Below are positions 16,856 to 25,532 of a stretch of 47,987 bases of DNA, one piece after another. Under the pieces are notes generated by a model. It had not been told where the DNA came from and made no database searches. It saw only the letters and a list, made by a program, of their open reading frames with translations. The position numbers and the translations under genes are program-made. How positions within the stretch are numbered: the first letter of the stretch is position 1; every line of letters starts with the position of its first letter. The stretch comes from Verrucomicrobiia bacterium (GTDB taxonomy: Bacteria > Verrucomicrobiota > Verrucomicrobiia > Verrucomicrobiales > Akkermansiaceae). The stretch lies in NCBI GenBank assembly GCA_947462875.1, contig CANHQJ010000026.1:1-47987 (forward strand). Reading direction: 5' to 3'.

Positions 16856-17317
16856 TCAGGCCGGTTCCACCTCGACGACGAGATTGATCTCCACGGCGAC
16901 GTTCAGCGGCAATGACGCCACGCCCAGTGCGGTGCGCGAGTGCTTGCCCGCATCGCCGAAGATTTCCAGAAGCAACTCCGAGGCCCCATTGATGACTTTC
17001 GGGTGATCATAAAAATCCGCTGCGGAACTGACGAAGCCATTGAGCGTGACGACGCGGGTCACGCGATCGATGCTGCCGATTTCCGCCTCAATGACGGCGA
17101 GGCGATTGAGCACGCACATGCGAGCGGCTTCCTGCGCCTCTTCGATCGAAACATCGCGCGGCACCTGTCCGATGATTTTTTTATCGCCATCGATCGGCAG
17201 ACCGCCGGAGAGGAACAACAAATTGCCGGTGCGAACACAGTTGACATAGGCGGCGATGGGCACGGGAACGTGGGGCAGGGAGAGGCCGAGACGAGCGAGA
17301 TTTTGGGTAGGTGTCAT
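16856..17317 (-). CDS. RidA/YjgF-family protein
   Basis: 153 residues of the YjgF/YER057c/UK114 (Rid) superfamily, longer form near 150 residues. Family features include GNLLFLSGGLPIDGD, the amphipathic helix QEAARMCVLNRLA, the middle strand RVTRVVTLNGFVSS and the C-terminal ALGVASLPLNVAVEI. Rid proteins clear reactive enamine/imine intermediates; the Arg expected near residue 105 of RidA (in RxxxGVxxLP) is replaced by the sequence SRTALGVASLP, so Arg is retained two residues earlier in register. ATG 17317 is chosen; the open frame upstream begins only with TTG 17344. Soluble cytosolic trimer expected. Third of four genes on the minus strand. Confidence 0.88.
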   Translation of the reverse strand: MTPTQNLARLGLSLPHVPVPIAAYVNCVRTGNLLFLSGGLPIDGDKKIIGQVPRDVSIEEAQEAARMCVLNRLAVIEAEIGSIDRVTRVVTLNGFVSSAADFYDHPKVINGASELLLEIFGDAGKHSRTALGVASLPLNVAVEINLVVEVEPA

Positions 17318-17340
17318 AAAAATGGAATGAGTCGTGAAAA

Positions 17341-18381
17341 TCAACGGTTGGGTGCTGCGGTGGGAGCCACTGGTGCGGCGGGGAAATAGCCCACGAGGAG
17401 ATCGAGCAGGTTCTGTCCATCGCGTGCGAGGCTGGCACGCGGACCCTCGCCGCTGAGCAGATCGCGGGTTTTGTAGCGATGGGGAATGGGCGATGGCTTG
17501 ACCATGGTCACGGTCGCGGCCGGCACGACGCGATCACTGGCGCAGACCGCAAGAGGCATGCCCGTGTCCGAAAAGGAAATTTCCCACGAGGCCGATGCTT
17601 GTGAGGCGGGGGATTTCAGCAACCAGGGGTAGCGCGTGGCGAGTTCCACTGGACCTTTGTTTGGCAGTGTGACTTTGTAATAGGTGGGATAGCTGGCGAG
17701 GAATTGGGATAGGGTGAGCCCGGGATTCGCCTTGTGTGCGAGAAAGAACGCGGTTACGTCGAGACCGGCCAGATTGATTCCGTTGTAAAGTCCGTGGTAA
17801 TTGATCGTTTTGGGCGCCCAGTCCGGGTAGCGGGCGCTGAGCATCAGGGCGATTTCCAAATGCACGTGAGCGCGCACGCGGGTGATGCCTTCGCCCGTGT
17901 AGCCCATGCGACCGATCAAGCCGCCCTTGGCGATGGGATCGCCGACCTTGCAGGTGATGTCGGCCAGGTGCGCGTAGAGACTCAGCACGGGAGTGTTTTC
18001 CCAGGTGTGTTCGATCACCACATACTTGCCGTAATTGCTGCGTCCGGAAATGGCGCTGGCATAGACCACTTTTCCCGCCGCGATCGCCGATACGAGGTCG
18101 AGCGGATTGCCGGCCTTGTCGCGCTTCATCGGCGCGATGTCGATGCCTTCGTGAAACTTCGTCTGGATGATTTGCTCGCCCACCCGCTGGCTGGTGCGCA
18201 CATATCCGTAAGCTCCGCCCTCCCACGGTTGGGTGTGATCGCCTTCGAAATAGCGGTCCACATACATGAAAAACTTGTCAGGATTCCCCGAAAACAAATG
18301 GTCGTTTTCCGTGGGCAATTGCAGATCGATGGAGGCCCATGACGACGTGGCACTCAGTAACAAGGCGAGCAAGAAACGCAT
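17341..18381 (-). CDS. Secreted M23-family metallopeptidase (LytM-type)
   Basis: 346 residues with a signal peptide (MRFLLALLLSATSSWA). The LytM/M23 zinc motifs are intact: FHEGIDIAPM (HxxxD) near residue 77, the His of YAHLAD near 137, and HVHLEI (HxH) near 172. Family members cleave peptidoglycan peptide bridges, acting in the periplasm on cell-wall turnover or division. The C-terminal 150 residues form an unrecognised extension ending in a low-complexity APVAPTAAPNR. It follows the small secreted gene at 18398 by 16 bp, so they are likely one transcript. Confidence 0.9.
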   Translation of the reverse strand: MRFLLALLLSATSSWASIDLQLPTENDHLFSGNPDKFFMYVDRYFEGDHTQPWEGGAYGYVRTSQRVGEQIIQTKFHEGIDIAPMKRDKAGNPLDLVSAIAAGKVVYASAISGRSNYGKYVVIEHTWENTPVLSLYAHLADITCKVGDPIAKGGLIGRMGYTGEGITRVRAHVHLEIALMLSARYPDWAPKTINYHGLYNGINLAGLDVTAFFLAHKANPGLTLSQFLASYPTYYKVTLPNKGPVELATRYPWLLKSPASQASASWEISFSDTGMPLAVCASDRVVPAATVTMVKPSPIPHRYKTRDLLSGEGPRASLARDGQNLLDLLVGYFPAAPVAPTAAPNR

Positions 18382-18397
18382 GAGGAATCAGGGTGTG

Positions 18398-18883
18398 TTA
18401 CTTCTTTTTTTCTTTCTCCTTGCCGATGCGCGGCGCGATCTTGTCGCACTCCTTGATTTCCGCATCCTGGATGCCGTTCCAGATCACGAGGTAGCCATCC
18501 TTGACCGGTTTGTCAATGATGACGACATCCACCACCCGTCCGTTGCAGGTAGCCAGAAGCATGCGCCCCTGATTGGCAGCCGTGATGCTTTCCAGACGGC
18601 CGGCGGCCGAAGCGCGCAGCTGGAATACCACGCCGAAGTCGATCTGATTGTCGGCGAGAAACGGGCTGAAGGCGATGATGTCTTTGGTGCTGAAATCCGG
18701 CGATTTCTGGAAGTAGCGCTTTTTCCCCGCGATCTCGTGTTCGAAAACCATCTTCGGATTGACGGCGGCCTCCGTTTCCATGTGGAAGGACACGGACATG
18801 TTCTTGCCCTTTTTGTCTCCCGCCCAGGCGGGCATGGCAAGAAGCAGGACTGCGGCACACAGCCGTATTAGCGAGTGGTTCAT
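18398..18883 (-). CDS. Secreted protein of unknown function
   Basis: 161 residues. Residues 1-21 (MNHSLIRLCAAVLLLAMPAWA) are a clear signal peptide. The mature part is a single alpha/beta domain with SFHMETEAAVNPKMVFEHEI, a strand-rich middle (LLATCNGRVVDVVIIDKPV) and a lysine-rich tail ending in KEKEKKK. The alternation loosely resembles the P1-head domain of SecD, but this is weak. Family not recognised. First gene of a four-gene minus-strand run with an M23 peptidase, RidA-like protein and TatD; envelope function suggested by its neighbour only. Confidence 0.75.
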   Translation of the reverse strand: MNHSLIRLCAAVLLLAMPAWAGDKKGKNMSVSFHMETEAAVNPKMVFEHEIAGKKRYFQKSPDFSTKDIIAFSPFLADNQIDFGVVFQLRASAAGRLESITAANQGRMLLATCNGRVVDVVIIDKPVKDGYLVIWNGIQDAEIKECDKIAPRIGKEKEKKK

Positions 18884-18985
18884 GCGTTCATGATGATCAT
18901 TCTCCTCTCATTGGCAAGGCAAGACTCACAGAGGTGGTGAAATTTTCCGCTCGTTTTCAGGGCGCGGTTTTGTCAGGATCAAGCC

Positions 18986-19732
18986 ATGGTTCACGAGTTG
19001 CCCTATCTCCCGAATAATTTCTCGCTGGAAGCGGATTTGCTCGATCAACTGAGCAGTCGCACCGGTTGCCAGCGCTGCCTCAGCGGCGTGAACGGGCAGA
19101 TGCTTCTCGTTCTGCACGATGTGCCGAAACCGGGAATACCGGAGCGCAAAGCGTTGTTTTTCTGGTACGATACCCAGCGCTGGCATGGTGCGGATGGTCC
19201 GGGATTGCAGAGCCTCGTTCATTTGTTGGATCAATATGCCAAGGCCATCGATCAACAGGAAGCCGTTATCGATGATGCCGATACCGCGAAGGAAATTTTC
19301 GAGTTGATTCGACAAGCCGGGCCTCTTGCTCGCTCCTCGCGAAATTTGTATCACGCCCTGCTGGATGCGGCGGCAAGATTCCCCAAGGACAGGGATCTGC
19401 GTTCCGCTCGCGACCGGGCCCATGAGAACGAGCGCGCGGCCGATCTGCTTTATGCCGATGCGCGTGTGACCCTCGAGTTCATCCGCGCCGAGCGGGCGGA
19501 GGAACAGGCGAAATCCAGCGATCGCCTGGCGCGTCTGGGATTTCGTCTGAATCTGCTCGCGGGATTCTTTCTTCCACTCGTGGCACTGGGCGGCTTGATG
19601 GGCATGAATGTGGAATTGCCGAAGTTCGTCATGAACGGCTTCTGGATGATCTTTTTGGGCGGGTTGCTCTTTGGTGTGCTCATTCTTTTCATCGTGGGTT
19701 ATAAAACCGGCGAATCCAGTGAGGAGGATTGA
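18986..19732 (+). CDS. CorA-like membrane protein, short form
   Basis: 248 residues against 310-350 for true CorA. The C-terminus keeps the CorA plan: a long helix (about 85-180), a first membrane helix (188-208) ending in GLMGMNVELP with the GMN ion-filter motif at 206-208, and a second helix (217-238) followed by a charged tail. The N-terminal domain is much smaller and diverged. CorA proteins are pentameric Mg2+ or Co2+ channels; a divergent, CorA-derived transporter is the likeliest reading and ion identity is open. AGGA precedes ATG 18986 by 7 bp. A divergent 102-bp gap separates it from the secreted protein gene. Confidence 0.72.
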   Translation: MVHELPYLPNNFSLEADLLDQLSSRTGCQRCLSGVNGQMLLVLHDVPKPGIPERKALFFWYDTQRWHGADGPGLQSLVHLLDQYAKAIDQQEAVIDDADTAKEIFELIRQAGPLARSSRNLYHALLDAAARFPKDRDLRSARDRAHENERAADLLYADARVTLEFIRAERAEEQAKSSDRLARLGFRLNLLAGFFLPLVALGGLMGMNVELPKFVMNGFWMIFLGGLLFGVLILFIVGYKTGESSEED

Positions 19733-20048
19733 GACGCATGTTCGCGGATTTTTCTGTTAGAGTGGCGCATCGGGCGTTTTCCCTTTTTGTGACAAGGCTT
19801 GCGCGTGATCTTGTGAAATGGGGCAAGCTGAAATTTTAAGATGTCTTAAAAACCTCTCTCAAATCTTTTTGAAATTTTTTACCCGTGGAACGCCTACAGG
19901 TAAGGGGATTGCGTGAGGAATCTTTGGATAGAGATTTTTTTTGATTTTTCAGATGACGATTTTCCTTACAATCACCCCCGCCTCACATCGCAAGTGATTC
20001 GATTCGCTCGATGGGGACGGCTTAAAAATTTCAAAAAAAATCAGGACT
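19733..20048 (+). promoter_or_regulatory. AT-rich leader region upstream of dnaA
   Basis: A 316-bp gap with no gene. The half nearest dnaA is markedly AT-rich with T and A runs (19841-19960 and 20021-20040), unlike the neighbours. No DnaA box close to TTATCCACA was found in it. TACAAT at 19967-19972 could be a -10 box, with TTGATT upstream at 20 bp, longer than ideal. Expected to hold the dnaA promoter; an origin is not supported by visible boxes. Confidence 0.45.
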
Positions 20049-21461
20049 ATGGAATCAAGCGAGGCGCATAAGGAAATCATCAAATCCCCCCTAGCAGCAA
20101 CTATTGATCAATGGCAACAAGTACAGGAAATTCTCACAAAACGCGTCAGCCCTGACGCGTATCACCGCTGGTTCCGCATGAGCCGGTTGCTCGCGGTGGA
20201 TGAGCAGCAAATCACGATCGGCCTACCTAACGAAATTCACCTGGTGTGGATCGAGACGAACTACTGGCCGGAACTTCTGGATGCCTGCACGCAGGTGTAC
20301 GGTCTGCGTGAGATCAAGCTGCTGGTGAGCGAGGAAATCGCGCTGCCCACTCCCGCGACCGTAGCGGCGGAACTTGGTCTGGATGATCGCGATGACAGCG
20401 TGTCGCTGGCGGAGGATCCGTTAGAAAAACGACTCAAGGTGGCGGGCTTGAACCCGCAGTTCAACTTCGGCCGCTTCGTCGTCGGCAGCAACAGCCAGTT
20501 CGCTCACGCGGCGTGTCATGCGGTGGCGAAGCACAAGGCGGTGGGCTACAATCCCTTGTTCATCCACGGCGGTCCGGGCCTCGGCAAAACGCACCTGATG
20601 CAAGCGATCGGCCAGGAATGGCTGCGCACGCGACCGAACTCCCGCGTGGTGTATTTCACCTGCGAGAAGTTCACCAATGAGTTCATCGATGCCGTGCGCA
20701 AAGGTGACCTCGAAAAATTTCGCAAACGCTACCGTACCGCCGAACTGATGCTGATCGATGATGTGCAATTCATCGCCGGCAAGGAGCGCTCGCAAGAGGA
20801 GTTCTTTCATACCTTCAATACCCTGATCGATGGCCAGCGCCAGGTGGTGCTGACCTGTGACCGCCCTGCCTGTGAAATCAAATCGTTCGAGCCGCGCCTG
20901 ATCTCGCGCTTCGAGTGCGGATTGACGGTGGAACTGCAAGTGCCTCTGGAAGAAACACGCACGGCCATTTTGCAGCGCAAGATGGAGGAGTGGAAAGTCA
21001 ATCTGGATGACTCGATCGTGCGCTACCTCGCGGAACATATCCGTAGCAATGTGCGCCGCCTGGAAGGGGCTCTGATGCGGGTGGCCACTTATGCCTCGCT
21101 GGCGGGGGAGCATGTGCCCTTGGAAAAAGTCGAGTATCTCCTGCGCGATATCCTGCGAGAGGAGGCGACGAAGCAGGTCACCATCGATGCGATTCAAAAA
21201 GCGGTGGCGGAGCACTTCGATCTGCGTCTGGCGGACATGACCAGCCGCCGTCGTCCCACGAGTGTGGCGTATCCCCGTCAGGTGGCGATGTATCTGAGCC
21301 GTCAGCTCACCAAGTCATCCCTGATGGACATCGGCGAGGCCTTCGGCGGACGCGACCATGGCACGGTGATTCACGCATGCAAAAAAGTGGCGGAACAAAT
21401 GCGCACGGACAACTCGATGAAAGAGCTGGTGAGCATGTTCGAGTCCAGCTTGCGGCGCTAG
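20049..21461 (+). CDS. dnaA: Chromosomal replication initiator protein DnaA
   Basis: 470 residues. Domain I spans about 20-95, a short linker follows, and the AAA+ domain starts at LNPQFNFGRFVVGSNSQFA. Walker A is GGPGLGKT (174-181), Walker B LMLIDDVQF, and sensor II lies in SNVRRLEGALMRV. The C-terminal DNA-binding domain carries the DnaA signature in FGGRDHGTVIHACKKV. It binds DnaA boxes and melts the origin as an ATP complex. AGGA precedes the ATG. The usual dnaN and recF partners are absent, the genes around being CorA-like and nusB-ribH. A 20-bp palindrome lies in codons 31-38. Confidence 0.98.
   Translation: MESSEAHKEIIKSPLAATIDQWQQVQEILTKRVSPDAYHRWFRMSRLLAVDEQQITIGLPNEIHLVWIETNYWPELLDACTQVYGLREIKLLVSEEIALPTPATVAAELGLDDRDDSVSLAEDPLEKRLKVAGLNPQFNFGRFVVGSNSQFAHAACHAVAKHKAVGYNPLFIHGGPGLGKTHLMQAIGQEWLRTRPNSRVVYFTCEKFTNEFIDAVRKGDLEKFRKRYRTAELMLIDDVQFIAGKERSQEEFFHTFNTLIDGQRQVVLTCDRPACEIKSFEPRLISRFECGLTVELQVPLEETRTAILQRKMEEWKVNLDDSIVRYLAEHIRSNVRRLEGALMRVATYASLAGEHVPLEKVEYLLRDILREEATKQVTIDAIQKAVAEHFDLRLADMTSRRRPTSVAYPRQVAMYLSRQLTKSSLMDIGEAFGGRDHGTVIHACKKVAEQMRTDNSMKELVSMFESSLRR
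20141..20160. repeat. 20-bp palindrome inside the dnaA start
   Basis: ACGCGTCAG and CTGACGCGT are perfect inverted arms around a 2-base centre. It lies within dnaA codons 31-38. One such palindrome could arise by chance in a window of this size, so a binding role is only possible. Confidence 0.4.
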
Positions 21462-21489
21462 AGTCTGCTCTAACGGAAATCTGACAGAG

Positions 21490-21520
21490 GAAAGCCTGAA
21501 CGGCTCAGGCTTTCTCTTTG
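21490..21520 (+). terminator. Hairpin terminator of dnaA, overlapping the nusB stop
   Basis: GAAAGCCTGA (21490-21499) pairs perfectly with TCAGGCTTTC (21505-21514) around a 5-base loop, followed by TCTTT. The right arm contains the stop codon of nusB on the opposite strand, so the two convergent genes share this short boundary. Confidence 0.75.
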
Positions 21521-22398
21521 GCAAGCTGATCGAGCACGCCGTTGACAAAACGGCCGGAGTCGTTGGAGCCGAATTTTTTGGCGAGGTCCACGGCTTCGTT
21601 GATCACGATCTTCGCGCTGAGCTCGGGCCGTGTCAACAGTTCGCAGGTGCTCAGGCGGAGTACGGCGCGGTCCACGGGGTCGATGCGCTCGGGGGCGAAG
21701 TTTTGTATGACTTCGGCAAGGGTTTGATCGATGCGCGCTTTGTGTTGGAGCACGGCGTCCACCATCTGATCGGCTTCGCTGCGCAATTGCAGAAGATCCG
21801 TGTGCGAGGCACAGAGATGCTTCAGATCGGTTTGTTCGGGGAACTGATCGGGATTTTCCAGCATTTGCACGCGGTCCGAGATGCGCTGCAAGCGTCGCAT
21901 CGATGCGGTCGCGGGCTCCAGCAGCGGGCGCAGGGCGGGGAAGTCTTCCAGTGTTTGTTGGAAATTCCGGCGCGCGGTGATGAGATCGCGGTCGATCGCG
22001 TAGAGTTGTTTCAGCGCGGCTTCGAGTTGTCCGACGACGCTATCGTTATCGACATCGCTCAGCGGCATCTTGCGGATTTTTTCCCACTGGATGGACCACA
22101 GCGACTCATACTGCAAGATGTCTTGTAGGACTTTTTTCAACGCTTGCGTGTCAGCGGCCGCGTTGAGGCGGGCGAGGGCCACGGGGGCTCGCTCGGAGAG
22201 TTCCAGCAAACGGTCCTGCCGGCCCTGCGTGATGTGCTCCAGTGCTCTGAAGGTGCTCTGGAGGAGGCGGCGGCGGTCCGGCTCGGTGAGCAGTTCCCAG
22301 AAAGTATTGCGATACTCTTCTGCCGGCGGACCTCCTTCGAGATCGGCGCAGTAGAGGAATTGCACGGCTGCCTCGCGGATTTGACGACGACTAGGCAT
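21505..22398 (-). CDS. nusB: Transcription antitermination protein NusB, long form
   Basis: 297 residues, about twice the usual 140-150. The N-terminus (RRQIREAAVQFLYCADLEG) and the last 100 residues (RIDPVDRAVLRLSTCELL, VINEAVDLAKKFGSNDSGRFVNGVLDQL) match NusB; the two halves are separated by a helical insert of roughly 150 residues (about 30-200) rich in Arg, Leu and Glu. NusB with NusE (S10) binds boxA RNA to prevent early termination in rRNA operons. The gene overlaps ribH by 8 bp, the common ribH-nusB order. The insert is probably lineage-specific; its role is unknown. Confidence 0.9.
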   Translation of the reverse strand: MPSRRQIREAAVQFLYCADLEGGPPAEEYRNTFWELLTEPDRRRLLQSTFRALEHITQGRQDRLLELSERAPVALARLNAAADTQALKKVLQDILQYESLWSIQWEKIRKMPLSDVDNDSVVGQLEAALKQLYAIDRDLITARRNFQQTLEDFPALRPLLEPATASMRRLQRISDRVQMLENPDQFPEQTDLKHLCASHTDLLQLRSEADQMVDAVLQHKARIDQTLAEVIQNFAPERIDPVDRAVLRLSTCELLTRPELSAKIVINEAVDLAKKFGSNDSGRFVNGVLDQLAKEKA

Positions 22399-22897
22399 TG
22401 GAACGTGGTGTGGTGCGGGGAATCGAGCGATCGAGTTCCTGGAAAATGTCGATCATCGAGGTCGCGGCACGGGCTGCCTCGCGACCGCGGTTGATATTGG
22501 CGCCGATGCAACGGGCGTAGGCCTGCTTCTCGTCATCGACCAGCAAGACTTCGTGAATGATGGGAACACGGTGATCGACAGCGAGTTGTTGCAGCGACGT
22601 GGTGACGGACTCCGCGACCAGGTCGGCATGGGCGGTGGATCCGCGAATGATCAGGCCGAGGGCGATCACGCAAACGGGAGCCTCGCGATGGAGGACATTC
22701 GCGATGGTGACGGGGATCTCGAACGCGCCTGGCACACGCACCAGGTCGACGCGCGATTGCGGCATCAATTCGCTGAGTTCATCGATGGTGTTCTCGACCA
22801 GGGCATCCGTGAATTCCTCGTTGTATTTCGAGGCAACAATACAGATGCGCACTTTGGCACCCAGGTGCCGGGGACGTGGCGGGAGTATGGAAGACAT
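22391..22897 (-). CDS. ribH: 6,7-dimethyl-8-ribityllumazine synthase
   Basis: 168 residues. Joins the ribitylaminouracil and dihydroxybutanone phosphate units in riboflavin synthesis, usually as a 60-mer shell or pentamer. Typical motifs are VASKYNEEFTDALVENT, VPGAFEIP, ALGLIIRGSTAHADLVAE and the phosphate/catalytic loop around GANINRGREAA. The first 15 residues (MSSILPPRPRHLGAK) are an ordinary lead-in. It overlaps nusB by 8 bp and is the first gene of that pair. ribA/ribB/ribE are not in the window. Confidence 0.95.
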   Translation of the reverse strand: MSSILPPRPRHLGAKVRICIVASKYNEEFTDALVENTIDELSELMPQSRVDLVRVPGAFEIPVTIANVLHREAPVCVIALGLIIRGSTAHADLVAESVTTSLQQLAVDHRVPIIHEVLLVDDEKQAYARCIGANINRGREAARAATSMIDIFQELDRSIPRTTPRSNA

Positions 22898-22986
22898 CAG
22901 AGGCGTGTTATGCGGGGAAATGCGAATGATGTCAACGCCCGGAGTGAAGGAATTTTGCGATACATCGATTCGCGTCGCGGCACGGA

Positions 22987-24117
22987 TCAGTCGAGATCGC
23001 CATCGTCGCCGTGACGCAGCAGGCCGATTTCGTCGGCTTCGAGCTGGATGCGGTCGTTCAGGTTGCGTGCTTTGACGCGGTGGTCGCGCTTGGCGCGGCG
23101 CTCGGTATTGATCTGGCGTTTTTTCTGGCGGCGGCGCAGTTTTTCGATTTCGTCATCGAGGCGCAGGTAGCTGTCGAGCCTGCTGGGATCCAACAAGCCA
23201 TCGTCCACGGCGGCGCGAATGGCGCAGCCCTTGTCGTTCTGGTGCTTGCAGTCCTGGAAACGGCATTGCAGGGCGAGCTGCTCCACATCGGCGAAGCTCT
23301 CGCGCAGGGTCTGCTCGTCCGTCCACATCTGGATTTCCCGCATGCCGGGGTTATCGATGAGGAGTCCGCGTTTTGGCAACGGCACCAACTCGCGCGCGGT
23401 GGTGGTGTGGCGGCCTTTGCCGGTGACTTCGTTGACGTCATCCGTCCACTGCCATTCCTCGCCGTAGAGTTGATTGACCAGGGTGGATTTGCCGACGCCA
23501 CTGGAGCCGACGATGCACATGGTGGTGCCTTTTTTCAAATGCTTCAGGAGCGCCTTCAGCCCTGTGTCGTGCAGGGCGCTGGTGATGTGGATGGCGGCGT
23601 CCGGGCAGAGTTTTTGCAAAATCTCCGCGGCTTCCTGGTTTTGTGCTTTCGGATAAAGGTCGGCTTTGTTCAACAACACCACCGCCTTCGCGCCGGATCG
23701 CTGGATCAGGGTGAAATACCGTTCCATGCGCCGGGGATTGAAATCCTCACCCGCATCCGTCACCACCGCGACGATGTCGATGTTCGCGCCGATGACCTGC
23801 TCCTCCGTGCTTTTCCCCGGCATCTTACGGGAGAAGCAGGACTGGCGCGGCAGGCGGGCGCGGATGACGTGCTCCTCGTTTTCTCCACCGAGCTTCACCG
23901 CGACCCAATCGCCCACCGCCGGCAAATCCGCATCGTTGACGGCGTCATGCCAGACCTTGCCGGAGAGTACCACATCGATCTCCTCGCCATCCGCGAGGAA
24001 CGCGCCGTAATTGATCGGGCTCTCGCGAATCAAGCGCGCCGGCACCCAATCATTCTCGGGCAATGCGGCGAACGCAGCGGCGAAAAAGTCATTCCATCCT
24101 AAGTCCTGTAAAGTCAC
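22987..24117 (-). CDS. rsgA: Ribosome small-subunit biogenesis GTPase RsgA
   Basis: 376 residues, a circularly permuted GTPase acting in late 30S maturation. An OB-fold begins about residue 40; the G4 motif NKAD comes before the G1 motif GSSGVGKSTLVNQL, with LIDNPGMRE as G3; a C-terminal zinc knuckle has CRFQDCKHQNDKGC. The last 60 residues are strongly basic (RRRQKKRQINTERRAKRD), as expected for rRNA contact. The start is GTG at 24117, giving MTLQDLGWNDFF; no upstream ATG fits better and no Shine-Dalgarno is seen. Confidence 0.95.
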   Translation of the reverse strand: MTLQDLGWNDFFAAAFAALPENDWVPARLIRESPINYGAFLADGEEIDVVLSGKVWHDAVNDADLPAVGDWVAVKLGGENEEHVIRARLPRQSCFSRKMPGKSTEEQVIGANIDIVAVVTDAGEDFNPRRMERYFTLIQRSGAKAVVLLNKADLYPKAQNQEAAEILQKLCPDAAIHITSALHDTGLKALLKHLKKGTTMCIVGSSGVGKSTLVNQLYGEEWQWTDDVNEVTGKGRHTTTARELVPLPKRGLLIDNPGMREIQMWTDEQTLRESFADVEQLALQCRFQDCKHQNDKGCAIRAAVDDGLLDPSRLDSYLRLDDEIEKLRRRQKKRQINTERRAKRDHRVKARNLNDRIQLEADEIGLLRHGDDGDLD

Positions 24118-24192
24118 TGCCGAAGAGCGTAGCGCAGGATGCGAGTGGGGGGAATGCTTTTTTTCAACGGAGCGACACGGCGCTGATTCGCG

Positions 24193-24600
24193 TCACTTCA
24201 ACGTCACATTGTGTAGCATGTTTTCGAGAAACTGCGCGCGCTGGCGCGTCAGGTTCATCGCCATTTCCGCGCGGATGGGAATCCACATCGTGCCTTCCAT
24301 GCGATCGAAGGTGGCATCCATCGCCTTGATCTGCGCATCGCGAAAGGCGATCCACGCGCGCTGGGCGGTGACGAGTTCCTTCCACTCAGCGGCAGGCAAT
24401 TCCTTGCTGAGCGCTTTGTAGCAGGTGTTGAGTTTCTGGTCCCATTGTTTCATCGCCTCATCAATCGCATTCACCATGCCGGCGGTGGACGAGTTTTTCG
24501 CCATCGCAGCCTCCATCGCACGATCGATCGGATCCTTTTCCTGAGCCAAAAGAGGAGCCATCCCGAGTAGGGCCGAGAGCCATAGAGTCTGCAATTTCAT
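24193..24600 (-). CDS. Secreted DUF1311 (LprI-like) protein
   Basis: 135 residues from ATG 24600. Signal peptide MKLQTLWLSALLGMAPLLA, then a helical domain in which AIDEAMKQWDQKLNTCYKALS and WKELVTAQRAWIAFRDAQ follow the DUF1311/LprI pattern, whose defining feature is the W..x.RxAW helix. The single visible Cys means that the disulfide pairs of lysozyme inhibitor LprI are missing. Periplasmic; function not established. The frame is open back to 24642 but the signal peptide fixes the start. Confidence 0.78.
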   Translation of the reverse strand: MKLQTLWLSALLGMAPLLAQEKDPIDRAMEAAMAKNSSTAGMVNAIDEAMKQWDQKLNTCYKALSKELPAAEWKELVTAQRAWIAFRDAQIKAMDATFDRMEGTMWIPIRAEMAMNLTRQRAQFLENMLHNVTLK

Positions 24601-24803
24601 GATGTCGCATGGTAAGTGGATGCCTGCAGAGAGCAAGGGCAAAATGGATGTCCTTTCTGTAAAGAATCAATCATGGCGCACCAGAGCTGAATGGGTTTCA
24701 GTCGTTTTTCCCATAACTGATCTCCGGAACTCCGACACTATCTTCATCTGTTCTTTCGCTGGGCATGCGCGCTTTTCATACCCGCTATTTTACAGAATAT
24801 GGC

Positions 24804-25532
24804 TCAAGGAGTTGAGCCGGTCTTGCGACTGGTGCCGCGGATGCGGAGGTTGCGGAAGCGGCCTTCGTCGTCGAAAGAGCCCAGGGCGATTTTGCCCCAG
24901 GTGAGGGTTTTGTCGCGGGCGGCGAGAATGGGGAAGGGGGAGTCATCGAACCATACGGCGATGTCGCCCGTATCGGTATTGCGCACGACTTTCACTTTGT
25001 GCCAGTGGTCCTTTTTCCACGGGGTGCCGCTGGTGCGGTAGGTGGTGACGGGCTTGCGGTCGGCGTGATCGACGAGGTGGATCTGATGATGGGGGGCGTC
25101 GGCCTTTTCGCCGAGGTGGGCGTAGTAAAATTGATCCGGAGCGGTGCCGCCAAAAGCGATGCAGAGGTCGTTGTTGCCCTTATCGAAACGCGAGAGCTGG
25201 CACTCGAAGGTGAGAGAAAAGCTGCTCCACTCGCGCGTCTGGAACCAGGCCAGATTGATCGGACTGCGATAGGGTGGCTTGTAGGCGTTTTGTTTCTGCA
25301 AGACCAGTTCTTTCCCGGTGGGCGCGGCTTGCCACTGCCATGCGGTGGCATCGGCGAATTTCCATGCCGATTCCTCCGCGAAAGGATCGAGCGCCAGAGC
25401 GGCGGTGCGGCTGGAGCCGGCGCAGCAGGAGGGCTCGACGATGACGGGAGGGGTGATCGACTCCTGGGCCGCTGCCAGTACGACAGAGGCCGCCGTCAGC
25501 AAGACGAGACTGCGGGAAAACTCAAAGGTCAT
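24804..25532 (-). CDS. Secreted DUF1080-like (concanavalin-fold) protein
   Basis: 242 residues. Signal peptide at 1-22 (MTFEFSRSLVLLTAASVVLAAA). The mature domain has the beta-sandwich pattern of DUF1080, also called 3-keto-disaccharide hydrolase: SFSLTFECQLSR, NNDLCIAFGG, HWHKVKVVRNTDTGDIAVWFDD and GKIALGSFDDEGRFRNLRI. A carbohydrate-binding or hydrolytic role outside the cell is likely. It overlaps the preceding gene by 11 bp (25522-25532), so it ends a four-gene unit that starts with the ABC transporter. The hairpin GGCTCAA/TTGAGCC at its stop has no T run. Confidence 0.75.
   Translation of the reverse strand: MTFEFSRSLVLLTAASVVLAAAQESITPPVIVEPSCCAGSSRTAALALDPFAEESAWKFADATAWQWQAAPTGKELVLQKQNAYKPPYRSPINLAWFQTREWSSFSLTFECQLSRFDKGNNDLCIAFGGTAPDQFYYAHLGEKADAPHHQIHLVDHADRKPVTTYRTSGTPWKKDHWHKVKVVRNTDTGDIAVWFDDSPFPILAARDKTLTWGKIALGSFDDEGRFRNLRIRGTSRKTGSTP

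Noticed and set aside
19733-20048. Replication origin upstream of dnaA
   Set aside because: AT-rich but no DnaA boxes near TTATCCACA were found; GC skew was not computed.
24655-24797. Inverted 9-mers TTCTGTAAA/TTTACAGAA bounding 143 bp
   Set aside because: Short arms with no target duplication or transposase remnant; may be chance.
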